Origin: Clostridium_AD sp047624165
GTDB lineage: Bacteria > Bacillota > Clostridia > Clostridiales > Clostridiaceae
Reading direction: 5' to 3'
DNA length: 37,904 nucleotides
Assembly (NCBI GenBank): GCA_047624165.1
Contig: JBLHPD010000021.1
Coordinates: forward strand, 1 to 37,904
Shown piece by piece: positions 7,787 through 16,207 of this stretch. Below the pieces are notes generated by a model. That model made no database searches. It was not told the DNA's origin and saw only the letters and a program-made list of their open reading frames with translations. The stretch's first letter is position 1, and the number at the start of each line of letters is the position of its first letter. Position numbers and translations under genes: made by a program.

Positions 7787-8788
7787 ATGAATAACAATGA
7801 ATTTAGAGCAATGCTCGTAACAGAAACAGAAAATAAAGAATTTAAAAGAGAACTTACAACTAGACACATAAATGATCTACCAGAAGGCGATGTAATAATA
7901 AATGTAAAGTATTCTTCATTAAACTATAAAGATGCCCTTTCCGCTATAGGAAATAAAGGTGTAACTAGAAATTATCCACACACACCAGGAATCGATGCTG
8001 CAGGTATTGTAGTCCAAAGCAATAATGATAGTTTAAAAATTGGAGCTGAGGTACTTGTAACAGGATACGGGTTAGGAATGAGTACATCAGGTGGTTATGG
8101 AGAGTATATTAGAGTTCCTGCGCAGTGGGTAGTAGAACTTCCTTCAAATCTTTCTCTAAGAGAGAGTATGATATACGGTACTGCTGGATTCACTGCGGCA
8201 CTGTCAGTTTATAAATTAGTTAATTCAGGTGTTAAGCCTAGTGACGGAGACATATTAGTTACCGGATCTACAGGTGGAGTGGGAAGTATGGCCATTTCAA
8301 TTTTGAGCAAGATTGGTTATAATGTCACTGCTGCTACAGGAAAAGCTTCTGAAAAAGATATGTTACTCGGAATTGGTGCAAAAAACATAATTGATAGAAA
8401 TGAAATAGATGACACTTCTGGGAAAGCACTCTTAAAGAATAGATGGGCCGGAGTAATAGACACAGTAGGCGGAAATATATTAGCTACAGCCATTAAAACA
8501 ACCAATTATGGTGGTAGTGTAACTTGTTGTGGAAATGTTGCATCTGATGAATTTAAAACGTCAGTCTATCCCTTTATTTTAAAAGGAATCTCAGTACTAG
8601 GAATAGATTCTGTTAAATGCCCTATGGATATTAGACTGCGAATTTGGGAGAAATTATCCTTAGATTGGAAGATAACTGATTTATATACGAATGTGAATGA
8701 AGTATCTTTAGAAGGATTAAATAGTGAAATAGATACTATACTTAGTGGAAATCACAAAGGTAGAACTATAGTTAATCTCGACTTATAG
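7787..8788 (+). CDS. YhdH/YhfP-type quinone oxidoreductase (AcuI-like, MDR family)
   Basis: A 333-residue zinc-free medium-chain dehydrogenase/reductase. YSSLNYKDALSAIG near residue 45 and the nucleotide-binding GSTGGVGSMA around 165 are characteristic of the YhdH/AcuI group. Known members reduce acryloyl-CoA or quinone/enone substrates with NADPH. AAAGGAG lies 8 nt before ATG 7787. The gene is preceded by a consensus promoter inside an inverted repeat and faces a MarR gene. A strong terminator (8809-8845) separates it from the flavin oxidoreductase that follows. The neighbourhood suggests detoxification of electrophilic alkenes rather than a catabolic acryloyl-CoA route. Confidence 0.88.
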   Translation: MNNNEFRAMLVTETENKEFKRELTTRHINDLPEGDVIINVKYSSLNYKDALSAIGNKGVTRNYPHTPGIDAAGIVVQSNNDSLKIGAEVLVTGYGLGMSTSGGYGEYIRVPAQWVVELPSNLSLRESMIYGTAGFTAALSVYKLVNSGVKPSDGDILVTGSTGGVGSMAISILSKIGYNVTAATGKASEKDMLLGIGAKNIIDRNEIDDTSGKALLKNRWAGVIDTVGGNILATAIKTTNYGGSVTCCGNVASDEFKTSVYPFILKGISVLGIDSVKCPMDIRLRIWEKLSLDWKITDLYTNVNEVSLEGLNSEIDTILSGNHKGRTIVNLDL

Positions 8789-8808
8789 ATTGTAAAAAGC
8801 TATGTAAC

Positions 8809-8845
8809 AAAAGGAACAAGAAACATATATTTTCTTGTTCCTTTT
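8809..8845 (+). terminator. Terminator after the AcuI-like gene
   Basis: AAAAGGAACAAGAAA (8809-8823) pairs perfectly with TTTCTTGTTCCTTTT (8831-8845) around a 7-nt loop. The T-rich 3' arm and the A-rich 5' arm allow use on either strand. Confidence 0.8.
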
Positions 8846-8872
8846 ATTGTATATTTAAAAAGGAGAAAAAAG

Positions 8873-9970
8873 ATGAAATTATTATTTGAACAAGCTAAAT
8901 TAGGAAAGATTTTATTAAAAAATCGATTTGTTAGAAGTGCTACGTGGGAAAATATGACTACAGAAGATGGTCATCTCACAAAAAAGCTTTTGGATATCTA
9001 TGAAACCTTAGCAATGTCTGAAGTTGGCTTACTTATAACAGGATATGCAAATGTCATAAAAGAGGAACAACCTAACCATGGAATGATGGGAATTTATGAT
9101 GATACTTTTATTGATGAATATAAAAAGTTAACTGAGTTAGTTCATAAATTTGGTTCGAAGATAATAATGCAAGTAGCGTATGGTGGAACAAAAACAACAT
9201 ATAATGTTGGGAAACGATTAATTTACGCTCCAAGTGAAGTTGCGCAGATAAGTACAGGTGTAGTAGGAAAAGCTATGACTAAAGAGGATATAGATCTTGT
9301 AATAAATGCTTTTGCAGATGCCGCGGAAAGAATTCAGAAATCTGGCTTTGATGGTATAGAGATACATGGTGCTCATTCATATTTAATAAATCAATTTCTA
9401 AGTCCTTATTATAATAAAAGAACTGATGAATATGGTGGAAGCTTGGAAAATAGAATGAGATTTTTAACCGAAATATATTACAAAATAAGAGAAAAAGTGG
9501 GAAATGATTTCACAATATTAATAAAGCTTACTTCCAGCGAATTTTTTGAAGGTGGAATGACATTCGATGAAACTAAGTTAATCTGTAAAAAATTAGAATC
9601 CATTGGTGTTGATGCTCTAGATATTACTGGAAATATTCATGGTAAAGCGAGTTCAATGGTTGGCGAAGCATTTGACGGCTATAAATTGCAAAAGGAAGGT
9701 TATTTTGTTGAATATGCGAAAGTAATTAGTAATGAAGTTAAAATACCTATAATTACGGTAGGTGGATTTAAAGATATAAGCAAGATAGAACATATATTAA
9801 ATGAGAGTAATATCGATTTTTTTGCTCTATCAAGACCACTACTTTCAGAACCTAATTTAATAAAAAGATGGAAATCTGGGGATAGAAAACCATCTATCTG
9901 TCTTAGTTGTTCTAAATGCAGAACTGATGAGGGAAATTATTGTGTTATTTTCAATAATGCAAATAAGTAA
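8873..9970 (+). CDS. NADH:flavin oxidoreductase, Old Yellow Enzyme family
   Basis: A 365-residue FMN TIM-barrel enzyme. The active-site stretch GIEIHGAHSYLINQFLSP followed by N-RTDEYGGSLENR (about residues 162-190) is the family hallmark, and HGAH supplies the substrate-binding histidines. The C-terminus CLSCSKC-x8-C resembles the start of the Cys cluster of larger 2-enoate-reductase-type enzymes, but the Fe-S/FAD module is absent, so the protein ends as a stand-alone OYE. Such enzymes reduce activated C=C bonds. AAAAGGAGAAAA precedes ATG 8873. It lies behind the AcuI-like gene but past a strong hairpin, so it may have partly separate expression. Confidence 0.87.
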   Translation: MKLLFEQAKLGKILLKNRFVRSATWENMTTEDGHLTKKLLDIYETLAMSEVGLLITGYANVIKEEQPNHGMMGIYDDTFIDEYKKLTELVHKFGSKIIMQVAYGGTKTTYNVGKRLIYAPSEVAQISTGVVGKAMTKEDIDLVINAFADAAERIQKSGFDGIEIHGAHSYLINQFLSPYYNKRTDEYGGSLENRMRFLTEIYYKIREKVGNDFTILIKLTSSEFFEGGMTFDETKLICKKLESIGVDALDITGNIHGKASSMVGEAFDGYKLQKEGYFVEYAKVISNEVKIPIITVGGFKDISKIEHILNESNIDFFALSRPLLSEPNLIKRWKSGDRKPSICLSCSKCRTDEGNYCVIFNNANK

Positions 9971-10030
9971 AAAAATATTTATATTTTACAAATTATAAGT
10001 TAATTAAGTATGAATTGATTTAATAAATAA

Positions 10031-10075
10031 AGAGTGGATTAACCCCAAAATATTGGTTAATTCACTCTATTTTTG
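10031..10075 (+). terminator. Terminator after the OYE gene
   Basis: AGAGTGGATTAACC (10031-10044) pairs with GGTTAATTCACTCT (10055-10068) with one mismatch, followed by ATTTTTG. Confidence 0.8.
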
Positions 10076-10167
10076 AATATTTTTTAAATATATCTATAAA
10101 TAATAAGATAATAAGATAAATTAAGCTATTTTCTTAACTTAATGACTATGTGGTGCTACCCCTAAGA

Positions 10168-10374
10168 TCACTTATAGCTAACTACCTCGACACCTTCATT
10201 TCGAACTATATTGTTTAATTCTCTTAAATAATCGGGTGATGGAGTTCCAAACTGCCTTGATGGTTTTTCTAAACCAAGAGCTTCATATTTACTATCTCCA
10301 AATGAATGATATGGTAATAGTTCTAATTTGGGTGCATCTATATTATCTTTAACAAATCTAGGTTTGGTCTTCAA
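10168..10374 (-). pseudogene. C-terminal remnant of a glycyl-radical-enzyme activating enzyme
   Basis: The 68-codon frame contains KLELLPYHSFGDSKYEALGL, which matches the C-terminal end of pyruvate-formate-lyase-type activases (family pattern 'lELLPYH..G..KY..LG'). The usual 250-300 residue radical-SAM protein is otherwise missing, including the CxxxCxxC cluster. The frame has no ATG, only a TTG at 10374, and an in-frame TAG lies four codons upstream, so this is a decayed fragment and not a small gene. Which activase it came from (PFL, choline or hydroxyphenylacetate type) cannot be told. Confidence 0.75.
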
Positions 10375-10462
10375 CAGTTTGCACTAGAGTGCCTTTCGTT
10401 ACCACAATATATTCTGTCGTTGAATTTTGATGAGGTGTAGATACATTGGATGTTGGATCCAT
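10358..10462 (-). pseudogene. Short ORF resembling a cupin-domain fragment
   Basis: A 34-codon frame from ATG 10462 reads STTEYIVVTKGTLVQTVED in its second half. This resembles the first strands of the cupin domain of XRE-cupin regulators ('TEYI.VL.GTL.V'). It runs into the activase remnant in another frame. No HTH-coding part or ribosome binding site was found. It is probably a remnant; recognition is weak. Confidence 0.35.
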
Positions 10463-10962
10463 CAATTTATATCAACCTTTCTTAATACATATAAAAAATG
10501 CATTTATTCTAAAAAAATTAAAAAAATAATTCAGATATTATACTCTTTTTATAACAATTCTATCTTCTCTAACCTTTAAACCCGTTAGACTTATATGTTT
10601 TCTTCCAATAACTCTCATCAGCTCAATAACCACTATATTGCAAAATATATGTTATAACCTATATTTTGTAAAGGATATCACTTATATAATTGTTTGTCAA
10701 TATTAATTAACCAGAATTTTAAAATTGTATGATTAACCAGAATTTTAAAATTGAAGCCATACCAATCCAAAATTTGATTTTATTAGATAAATCTGTTATA
10801 CTGATTAGATATTCTATAAATATATAGTGATTTGTTTACAATAAATACATATATTAAATACTATAAAAGATGGATAAATGGTAAATAATAAAATTAAATA
10901 ATTTGATTTTAAAAGCTTATTACTTATATTAGTTTGCTGGAATTCATATCAAATTAATATAT
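10463..10962. other. AT-rich non-coding region
   Basis: About 500 bp with no credible ORF. It holds the 22-bp direct repeat at 10706-10753 and a possible weak promoter near 10834-10863 (TTTACA, 18 nt, TACTAT) for the betaine-binding lipoprotein gene. Nothing else was recognised. Confidence 0.4.
10706..10753. repeat. 22-bp direct repeat, two copies
   Basis: The 22-bp unit beginning ATTAACCAGAATTTT occurs identically at 10706-10727 and 10732-10753, with TATG between them (26-bp period). Each copy contains a short internal palindrome (AATTTTAAAATT), so it could be a paired protein-binding site or slippage product. Confidence 0.7.
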
Positions 10963-10992
10963 ATGATATATAATCTAAGGAGGAAAAAATTA

Positions 10993-11901
10993 ATGATAAA
11001 AAACAATTTTAAAAAACTGAGTGTAATAGCTCTAAGTCTAGCAGTTCTGACTTTTGTGGGCTGTAGTAGTAGTAGTAGTAGTAGTAGTAGTAATAGTAAA
11101 AGTGCTAACAAATCTATTGGTGAGCAAATGGATTACAAAATTACAGGCATAGATGCTGGTTCTGGCGAAATGGAATTTGCAGAGCAAGCTGTTAAAGAAT
11201 ATAACACAAATTATACTGTTCAAGCTAGCTCAGGTGCCGCTATGACACAAGCACTAGCAGATGCTTATGCAGATAAAAAACCAATAATAGTTACTGGTTG
11301 GTCTCCTCACTGGATGTTTTCTAAATATGACTTAAAATACTTAGATGATCCTAAGGGAATTTTCGGTGGCGTTGAACACACAAGTACTGTTGTGCGCAAA
11401 AACTTAAAAGAAGAAATGCCTAATGCTTATAAAATATTAGATCAATTTTATTGGACTCCAGAAAATTCTGAATCTGTTATGCTTGACATTAACGGTGGCG
11501 GAGACATAAAGAAAGTTGCAAGACAATGGGTTACTGACAATACAGATAAAGTAAGTAAATGGACAGAAGGCGCAAAAAAAGTAGATGGCGATGCAATCAG
11601 GATTGCTTATGTTGCTTGGGATAGTGCAATTGCATCTACTAACATAATTGGATCAGTATTGGAAGATATTGGTTACAAAGTTACTCTTGTACAAGTAGAT
11701 GCAGGACCAATGTGGTCTGCAGTAGGTACTGGAGATGTAGATGCTATTGTTGCAGCTTGGTTACCAGGAACACATGCTAAATACTATGCAGACTACAAAG
11801 ATAAAGTTGAAGACTTAGGACCAAACCTAGAAGGAGCTAGAGTAGGTTTAGTTGTTCCTAAGTATATGGATATTAATTCTATAGAAGATTTAGCTAAATA
11901 G
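10993..11901 (+). CDS. Glycine betaine/quaternary-amine binding lipoprotein (OpuAC/ProX type)
   Basis: A 302-residue secreted lipoprotein. A basic N-terminus and hydrophobic core lead to the lipobox TFVGC with lipid-anchor Cys24, followed by nine Ser. The mature part has the OpuAC-type features: ITGIDAGSGEMEFAEQAV, VTGWSPHWMFSKYDLKYLDDP and AAWLPGTHAKYY, whose tryptophans resemble the aromatic cage that binds quaternary ammonium groups. I start at ATG 10993 because AAGGAGG lies just upstream; an in-frame ATG at 10963 would include the binding site itself. No permease or ATPase gene lies nearby, so it is an orphan that must work with a transporter encoded elsewhere. A terminator follows the stop. 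Confidence 0.9.
   Translation: MIKNNFKKLSVIALSLAVLTFVGCSSSSSSSSSNSKSANKSIGEQMDYKITGIDAGSGEMEFAEQAVKEYNTNYTVQASSGAAMTQALADAYADKKPIIVTGWSPHWMFSKYDLKYLDDPKGIFGGVEHTSTVVRKNLKEEMPNAYKILDQFYWTPENSESVMLDINGGGDIKKVARQWVTDNTDKVSKWTEGAKKVDGDAIRIAYVAWDSAIASTNIIGSVLEDIGYKVTLVQVDAGPMWSAVGTGDVDAIVAAWLPGTHAKYYADYKDKVEDLGPNLEGARVGLVVPKYMDINSIEDLAK
11065..11091 (+). repeat. (AGT)9 trinucleotide tract in a lipoprotein linker
   Basis: Nine perfect AGT units follow directly after the lipobox Cys codon and encode nine Ser in the linker between the lipid anchor and the folded domain. Slippage would change linker length without a frameshift. Confidence 0.9.
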
Positions 11902-11915
11902 ATTATAAAAAATAG

Positions 11916-11953
11916 AACCCTCTGTAAAGCTCCTGCTATACAGAGGGTTTTTT
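11916..11953. terminator. Terminator between convergent genes
   Basis: AACCCTCTGTA (11916-11926) pairs perfectly with TACAGAGGGTT (11939-11949) and is followed by TTTT. It ends the plus-strand lipoprotein gene and, being symmetric, may also serve the convergent minus-strand operon. Confidence 0.85.
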
Positions 11954-11971
11954 ATATGTCAACTAAACCAG

Positions 11972-12556
11972 TTACTCATATGCCTCATCCCCTAAAATTT
12001 TAAGGGTTTTCGGAATTCTTATATATATAATATCACTTCCAGAACTAGTAACATCATTATTACTTTCATTATCTATTTTTTCATAAAACTGCTTAATAGC
12101 TATGTCTTTAAAAAACTGTGTAAGTCTATACTCTTGCTTTTCACACTCTATATTTAGTTTGCTTCTAATTAATTTTATATTAGGTTCCTTTATCATATTT
12201 GTAAAATCAATTCCATTAAGCGTTATAGCTCCAGGGTACCAATATACTTCTATTTTGTTATCATCCGAAGTTTTTCTATCAACAATAATTTGATGATTTT
12301 CCTTTGTAAAATTAAATTCTAAATCTTTTCCATCATAATTAAAATTGTAATTTTTAGTATTATATTTTTTCTGGGAACTCTTAAGAGCTAATACCTGTGG
12401 ATTTGTCATTACCTCATACTTTTCAAATTGTTTTAAGTCTACACTTGATATAGACTTAACAAAATTCCCTTTTGGGATTGTATAATAAAAAATAACTCCT
12501 AGTATATTAAGTGAAATGTACACTATTACAATAAATCTTATATATTTATTTTTCAT
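11972..12556 (-). CDS. Membrane-anchored protein of unknown function in the YtrA-type operon
   Basis: I do not recognise the family. The 194-residue protein has one N-terminal hydrophobic helix (about 6-27) after a short basic stretch and then a polar domain likely outside the membrane. There is no Cys lipobox. Its ATG overlaps the stop of the upstream permease gene (ATGA) and GGAGG lies within that gene's end, so it is translationally coupled and is the last gene of the GntR-ABC operon. A role as an accessory subunit of the ABC system is possible from position alone. Confidence 0.7.
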   Translation of the reverse strand: MKNKYIRFIVIVYISLNILGVIFYYTIPKGNFVKSISSVDLKQFEKYEVMTNPQVLALKSSQKKYNTKNYNFNYDGKDLEFNFTKENHQIIVDRKTSDDNKIEVYWYPGAITLNGIDFTNMIKEPNIKLIRSKLNIECEKQEYRLTQFFKDIAIKQFYEKIDNESNNDVTSSGSDIIYIRIPKTLKILGDEAYE

Positions 12557-13284
12557 CCTCTCACCTCCAGGTTATTAGATACAAGAACACTAGCTATGAA
12601 AAATATAGTTGCAGTAATTAAAGATTTAATCATGAAAATAAAAAAATTGTTTTCTTTTACAAAAAACTCAATTATATTTCCAAAGATTGGTGTTTGTGTA
12701 AGTAACACCCCTACTGTCAATATAATAACAATAAAGATATTAGACTTTTGAGTAAGAACAGTGCAGAAATAAACAAGTGAACTGAGCAATATAAAATATA
12801 AGAAGTTAGCACCAATGCTGCACATAATCTCCCCTGGTGTTAGGTAAAATCCAACTTCTGCAATTTTTGAACTCCCAATAAGAAAGTACTTTATTGTACG
12901 AGTCAAAACCCCTAACAACGCTGATGTAACTGCTCCAAATAATGAAAGGGTAATCAAAAATCCTATATTTGAAATATTGCTACTGATGCGATTAGTTACT
13001 AAAGTAAAGTCCATATCCTTATATTCCTTAAGATTTATTAATATTGTAGCTCCACTTACACAGACAAAGGTAAATATAAAAGATTGTATGTTAGAATTTA
13101 TATCAATATTCAAACTGTAAGCTTCATGAGAAGTACCCATAGTAACAGCAGCATTTGTGAGGTTAAATAGCATTCCTACTATTTGAGTAGCGATAATTAC
13201 AAGAAAAAATTTTGAAAAACCTTGAAGCTTAAAAGCATACTGTTTTTTGACAACTGACATGAAATTACTCTTTACTAAAGACAT
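12553..13284 (-). CDS. ABC-2-type membrane permease of the YtrA-type operon
   Basis: A 243-residue protein with about six membrane helices and no soluble domain. It follows the ATPase gene; its ATG 13284 lies inside the original end of that gene (out-of-frame TAA at 13265-13267), so coupling was probably intended. GGAAGGGGGG stands just upstream. The size and layout suit the small permeases of YtrA-regulated ABC exporters. The substrate is unknown; related systems respond to cell-wall antibiotics. Confidence 0.75.
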   Translation of the reverse strand: MSLVKSNFMSVVKKQYAFKLQGFSKFFLVIIATQIVGMLFNLTNAAVTMGTSHEAYSLNIDINSNIQSFIFTFVCVSGATILINLKEYKDMDFTLVTNRISSNISNIGFLITLSLFGAVTSALLGVLTRTIKYFLIGSSKIAEVGFYLTPGEIMCSIGANFLYFILLSSLVYFCTVLTQKSNIFIVIILTVGVLLTQTPIFGNIIEFFVKENNFFIFMIKSLITATIFFIASVLVSNNLEVRG

Positions 13285-14166
13285 AGTTAATCCCCCCTTC
13301 CTTTGGACTAGTTAAATATATACATAAATCATTAGTACTTACCGATTTCACATCAATATTATTCGCTTTAGCAGCCTTTAAATCATCTTGAAAATTCTTA
13401 GTTTGAACTACTAAATAGATGCTATCCTTACCAAGTTCTCTTCATAAAGCACTTTTCTCCCTTTAACAAGTGGATTCACGACTTCCACTTTGCCTCTAAA
13501 GGAAATGGCATATTCTTTCAAATCTACTATAGGCATATGAAGGAACATAGTACCATCCTTTAGCAATAGAATGTCTTCTAATATATCCTCTAGTTCCTCT
13601 AAATGGTGGCTGGAAATAATAATACTACGAGGATTTTCAATATAGTCCTTAAGCATTATTTTATATATTTCTTTTCTAACTGCGGCATCCATGCCTGTAG
13701 TTGGTTCATCCATAATAGTTAGAGCACAATGACTAGCTATCCCTAGTATCATATTAAAGGTACTAGTCATTCCCTTAGAAAGCTCACTGTGTTTTCGATT
13801 TTGATCTAGCGAAAAATACTCAAGAAGTTTTCTACTCATTGTTTCATCAAAGTTTGGATAAAAACTATTTGTAGCGGTTAAAATTTCATCAAGGGTTAAT
13901 TGTTTTGAGAAACTCATGTTTTCGTCAATAAATACTACATTACAGGATACATTTAAATTATTAAATGGATTTTCATTAAAAACTTTAATTTCACCATCAG
14001 TAGTCTTTAAGAATCCGCTTAACAGCTTTAATAAAGTAGTTTTACCCGCACCATTTCTACCAATAAGACCAGTGATAGTGTTTTCCTCAATAGAAAAACT
14101 TAGTTTGTTTAAGGCATTAATTTTTTTATACGCTTTGGTAACATTAGTACATTGAATAATTTTCAA
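13265..14166 (-). pseudogene. ABC ATPase (YtrB-like) with a 3' frameshift
   Basis: The intact part (13411-14166, 251 residues) has Walker A GRNGAGKTT, signature LSKGMTS, Walker B LTIMDEPTTGMD and switch His in SSHHLEELE. It starts at TTG 14166 with GGGAGG upstream, two bases after the GntR stop. The reading frame closes after ENLVRIASI, but shifting frame at about 13433-13436 continues with GKDSIYLVVQTKNF and about 40 more residues to TAA 13265-13267, just inside the permease gene. The restored length, about 300 residues, is the usual one for this family. A single lost base (AACTTGG for AACCTTGG) explains it. The ATPase core is complete, so the truncated protein may still work; sequence error is also possible. 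Confidence 0.82.
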
Positions 14167-14168
14167 AT

Positions 14169-14549
14169 TTATCCCTCCCTGCTTTCTTTAATTACTTTTG
14201 ACACCATATCTAAAATTTCCTTTTCCCCAAGGTCTAATATATTCGCTTCTAATACTAAATTTAAAATAAGTGTTTTTAGAGTTTGTGTTTTACGTTTTTC
14301 TCTAATTACTTCCCTTGCATTAAGAACTACAAACATACCAAGTCCCCGCTTTTTATAAAGAATATTTTGCGTGGCTAAAATATTTAACCCTTTAGCTGCA
14401 GTTGCAGGATTAATCGTAAACATTTCTGCTAATTGATACTGAGAATATATCTTTTCGTCACTACCGATATTTCCACAAAGTATTTCATTCTCTAACCAAT
14501 CAGCAATCTGCACATAAATGGGCTTTAAGTTATCGTTATCTAAAATCAC
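14169..14549 (-). CDS. GntR-family regulator, YtrA subfamily
   Basis: A 126-residue repressor with an N-terminal winged helix (IYVQIADWLENEILCGNI, then QLAEMFTINPATAAKGLNIL) and the YtrA-type wing LYKKRGLGMFV, followed by a short dimerisation tail instead of a ligand domain. This is the hallmark of the YtrA subfamily, which sits first in ABC exporter operons and represses them. It starts with GTG 14549 preceded by AGGAGG. An inverted repeat TAGTAC-N14-GTACTA lies about 30 bp upstream and is the likely operator. Confidence 0.9.
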   Translation of the reverse strand: MILDNDNLKPIYVQIADWLENEILCGNIGSDEKIYSQYQLAEMFTINPATAAKGLNILATQNILYKKRGLGMFVVLNAREVIREKRKTQTLKTLILNLVLEANILDLGEKEILDMVSKVIKESREG

Positions 14550-14577
14550 GACATTCCTCCTTTTCTTAAGGGTAAGT

Positions 14578-14603
14578 TAGTACGTTACTGATATAATGTA
14601 CTA
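14578..14603 (-). promoter_or_regulatory. Predicted YtrA-type operator
   Basis: TAGTAC (14578-14583) and GTACTA (14598-14603) are separated by 14 nt and lie just upstream of the GntR gene. Spacing and palindromy match operators described for YtrA-type repressors. Confidence 0.6.
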
Positions 14604-14676
14604 TATACTATATTCTCATAAATGTAAATATGTTTTTTAGATATTGCGAGATAAAGTGCATTGCACAATTAACAAA

Positions 14677-14735
14677 GAAGAACTTCCAGTTGCTACTATG
14701 GGTAAGTCCCCACGGCAGAAAACTGGAAGTTCTTC
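14677..14735 (-). terminator. Long hairpin terminator after the ammonia-lyase gene
   Basis: GAAGAACTTCCAGTT (14677-14691) pairs perfectly over 15 bp with AACTGGAAGTTCTTC (14721-14735). A smaller GGG/CCC stem lies in the loop. On the minus strand it is followed by TTTGTT. It shares an 18-nt core, AACTTCCAGTTNNTACTA, with the hairpin at 1433-1495. Confidence 0.7.
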
Positions 14736-14790
14736 CTTTCTAAAGATTTTTATTTCAGTGGATAAGACCACAGTTATAACTAAAACTTTA

Positions 14791-16011
14791 TTATAATGGA
14801 TACGCACCATTCCATACTATATCCCTGTAATTTACTGGATCAGTATCGCCTTCTGTGCTGAACATTAATACTACAGAATCCTTGTTTAATCCAAGTTTTT
14901 CCTTTACTAGGCTATACTCAGGATTAGTCATTAGAAGTGACAGTACTCCGGTACCTATTGCTGCTGACTCTCCAGAAATTACCCGCACGTCATCTCCAAT
15001 AGGGTTACCCAGAATTCTCATTCCTGTAGCAGTTACACTATCAGCACATTTACAGAAACCAGTTGCGAAATTTCTTATTATTTCCCATCCTGCTGGAACA
15101 GGTTCTCCACATGCAAGTCCTGCCATGATACTATCTAATGATCCACCTACTGTATAAGCTGTACCATCATTCATTTCCCCAGACTTAAAGTAACATGCTG
15201 CATTTTTAGGCTCCATTATAAGTGTAGTAGGCATATCTCCATTATAATAATTTGATACAGCTCCTATTACACCGGACGCCATTGCACCAACACCAGCTTG
15301 AACAAACAAGTGAGTTGGCTTTTTATAACCTGCAGCTTCTAGTTGTTCTATTGCTTCCATTCCCATAGTTGAATATCCTTGAAGAATAGTCTTCGGAACT
15401 TCTTCGTAACCTTCCCAAGAAGTATCTTGTACTATATACCAATTATTCTCAGTTGCCATTTCATTTGCATATCTTACAGTATCATCATAGTTAAATTCTG
15501 TAACTGTAACAGTTGCTCCTAATACTTCTATGTTTTTTACCCTGCTTTCTACTGTTCCCTTAGGCATGTAAATTATTGCTTTTAAGCCTAGTTCTTTAGC
15601 TGTCCAAGCTACACCCCTACCATGATTTCCATCAGAACAAGTAGCCAAGGTCATGTCTTTAATTTTAGATTGAACGCTCTCAGATTTCAAATAATCAAAA
15701 GTAACATTTAAAACGTCAAGTCCTAGCTTGTCACAAACTAACTTAGCAATAGCATAAGAAGCTCCTAATATTTTAAATGAGTTTATATCTCCTCTTTGTG
15801 ATTCATCTTTAATAAATATTGACTTTACTCCTAAATACTCAGATAAACTTTTTAATTGTACTAAAGGAGTAGCCGTGCAATCAGGAATACTGTTATGAAT
15901 ATGTCTAACTTTTTTTAATTGTTCTACAGATAGAAATCCTGCGCATCTTTCCTCTTTAGCATCATATTTTCCATTAACTATAAATTCAATATTATTTGTT
16001 ATTTTTGGCAT
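14791..16011 (-). CDS. dpaL: Diaminopropionate ammonia-lyase
   Basis: A 406-residue fold-type II PLP enzyme. DESQRGDINSFKILGASYA places the PLP Schiff-base lysine at K80, close to K77 of the E. coli enzyme. CSDGNHGRGVAW and the later QAGVGAMASGVIGAV (phosphate-loop side) and STEGDTDPVNYRDIVW are typical of YgeX/DpaL. The reaction splits 2,3-diaminopropionate into pyruvate and two ammonia. GTGGAGATGAGCAA precedes ATG 16011. A strong terminator (16125-16168) separates it from the microcompartment operon upstream, so it is most likely its own transcription unit, and a link to the microcompartment is not shown. Confidence 0.92.
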   Translation of the reverse strand: MPKITNNIEFIVNGKYDAKEERCAGFLSVEQLKKVRHIHNSIPDCTATPLVQLKSLSEYLGVKSIFIKDESQRGDINSFKILGASYAIAKLVCDKLGLDVLNVTFDYLKSESVQSKIKDMTLATCSDGNHGRGVAWTAKELGLKAIIYMPKGTVESRVKNIEVLGATVTVTEFNYDDTVRYANEMATENNWYIVQDTSWEGYEEVPKTILQGYSTMGMEAIEQLEAAGYKKPTHLFVQAGVGAMASGVIGAVSNYYNGDMPTTLIMEPKNAACYFKSGEMNDGTAYTVGGSLDSIMAGLACGEPVPAGWEIIRNFATGFCKCADSVTATGMRILGNPIGDDVRVISGESAAIGTGVLSLLMTNPEYSLVKEKLGLNKDSVVLMFSTEGDTDPVNYRDIVWNGAYPL

Positions 16012-16124
16012 TTGCTCATCTCCACTTCAATGTAATCGATTAATATTCTTTTTAGTTTAATATAATTTATTATATTGTATATTATTCATATAGTAAATAT
16101 AATTCTGTATCTCTGCTTTAATTC

Positions 16125-16168
16125 AAAAAAACAAAAACCCCTCTACGTGCTGTAAACACACAGAGGGG
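16125..16168 (-). terminator. Terminator of the microcompartment operon
   Basis: CCCCTCTACGTG (16138-16149) pairs with CACACAGAGGGG (16157-16168) with one mismatch. Read on the minus strand the 3' arm is followed by TTTTTGTTTTTTT. It lies 40 nt past the stop of the CoA-transferase B gene. Confidence 0.88.
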
Positions 16169-16207
16169 GAATATATTTACTCATTCATTTTTCTGCTTTA
16201 TATTTTT

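Noticed and set aside
10706..10753. CRISPR-like repeat
   Set aside because: Only two copies with a 4-bp gap and no cas genes; this is a simple direct repeat.
14791..16011. Diaminopropionate ammonia-lyase as part of the microcompartment pathway
   Set aside because: A strong terminator separates it from the shell operon, it has no encapsulation-like tail, and its chemistry does not connect to the proposed route.
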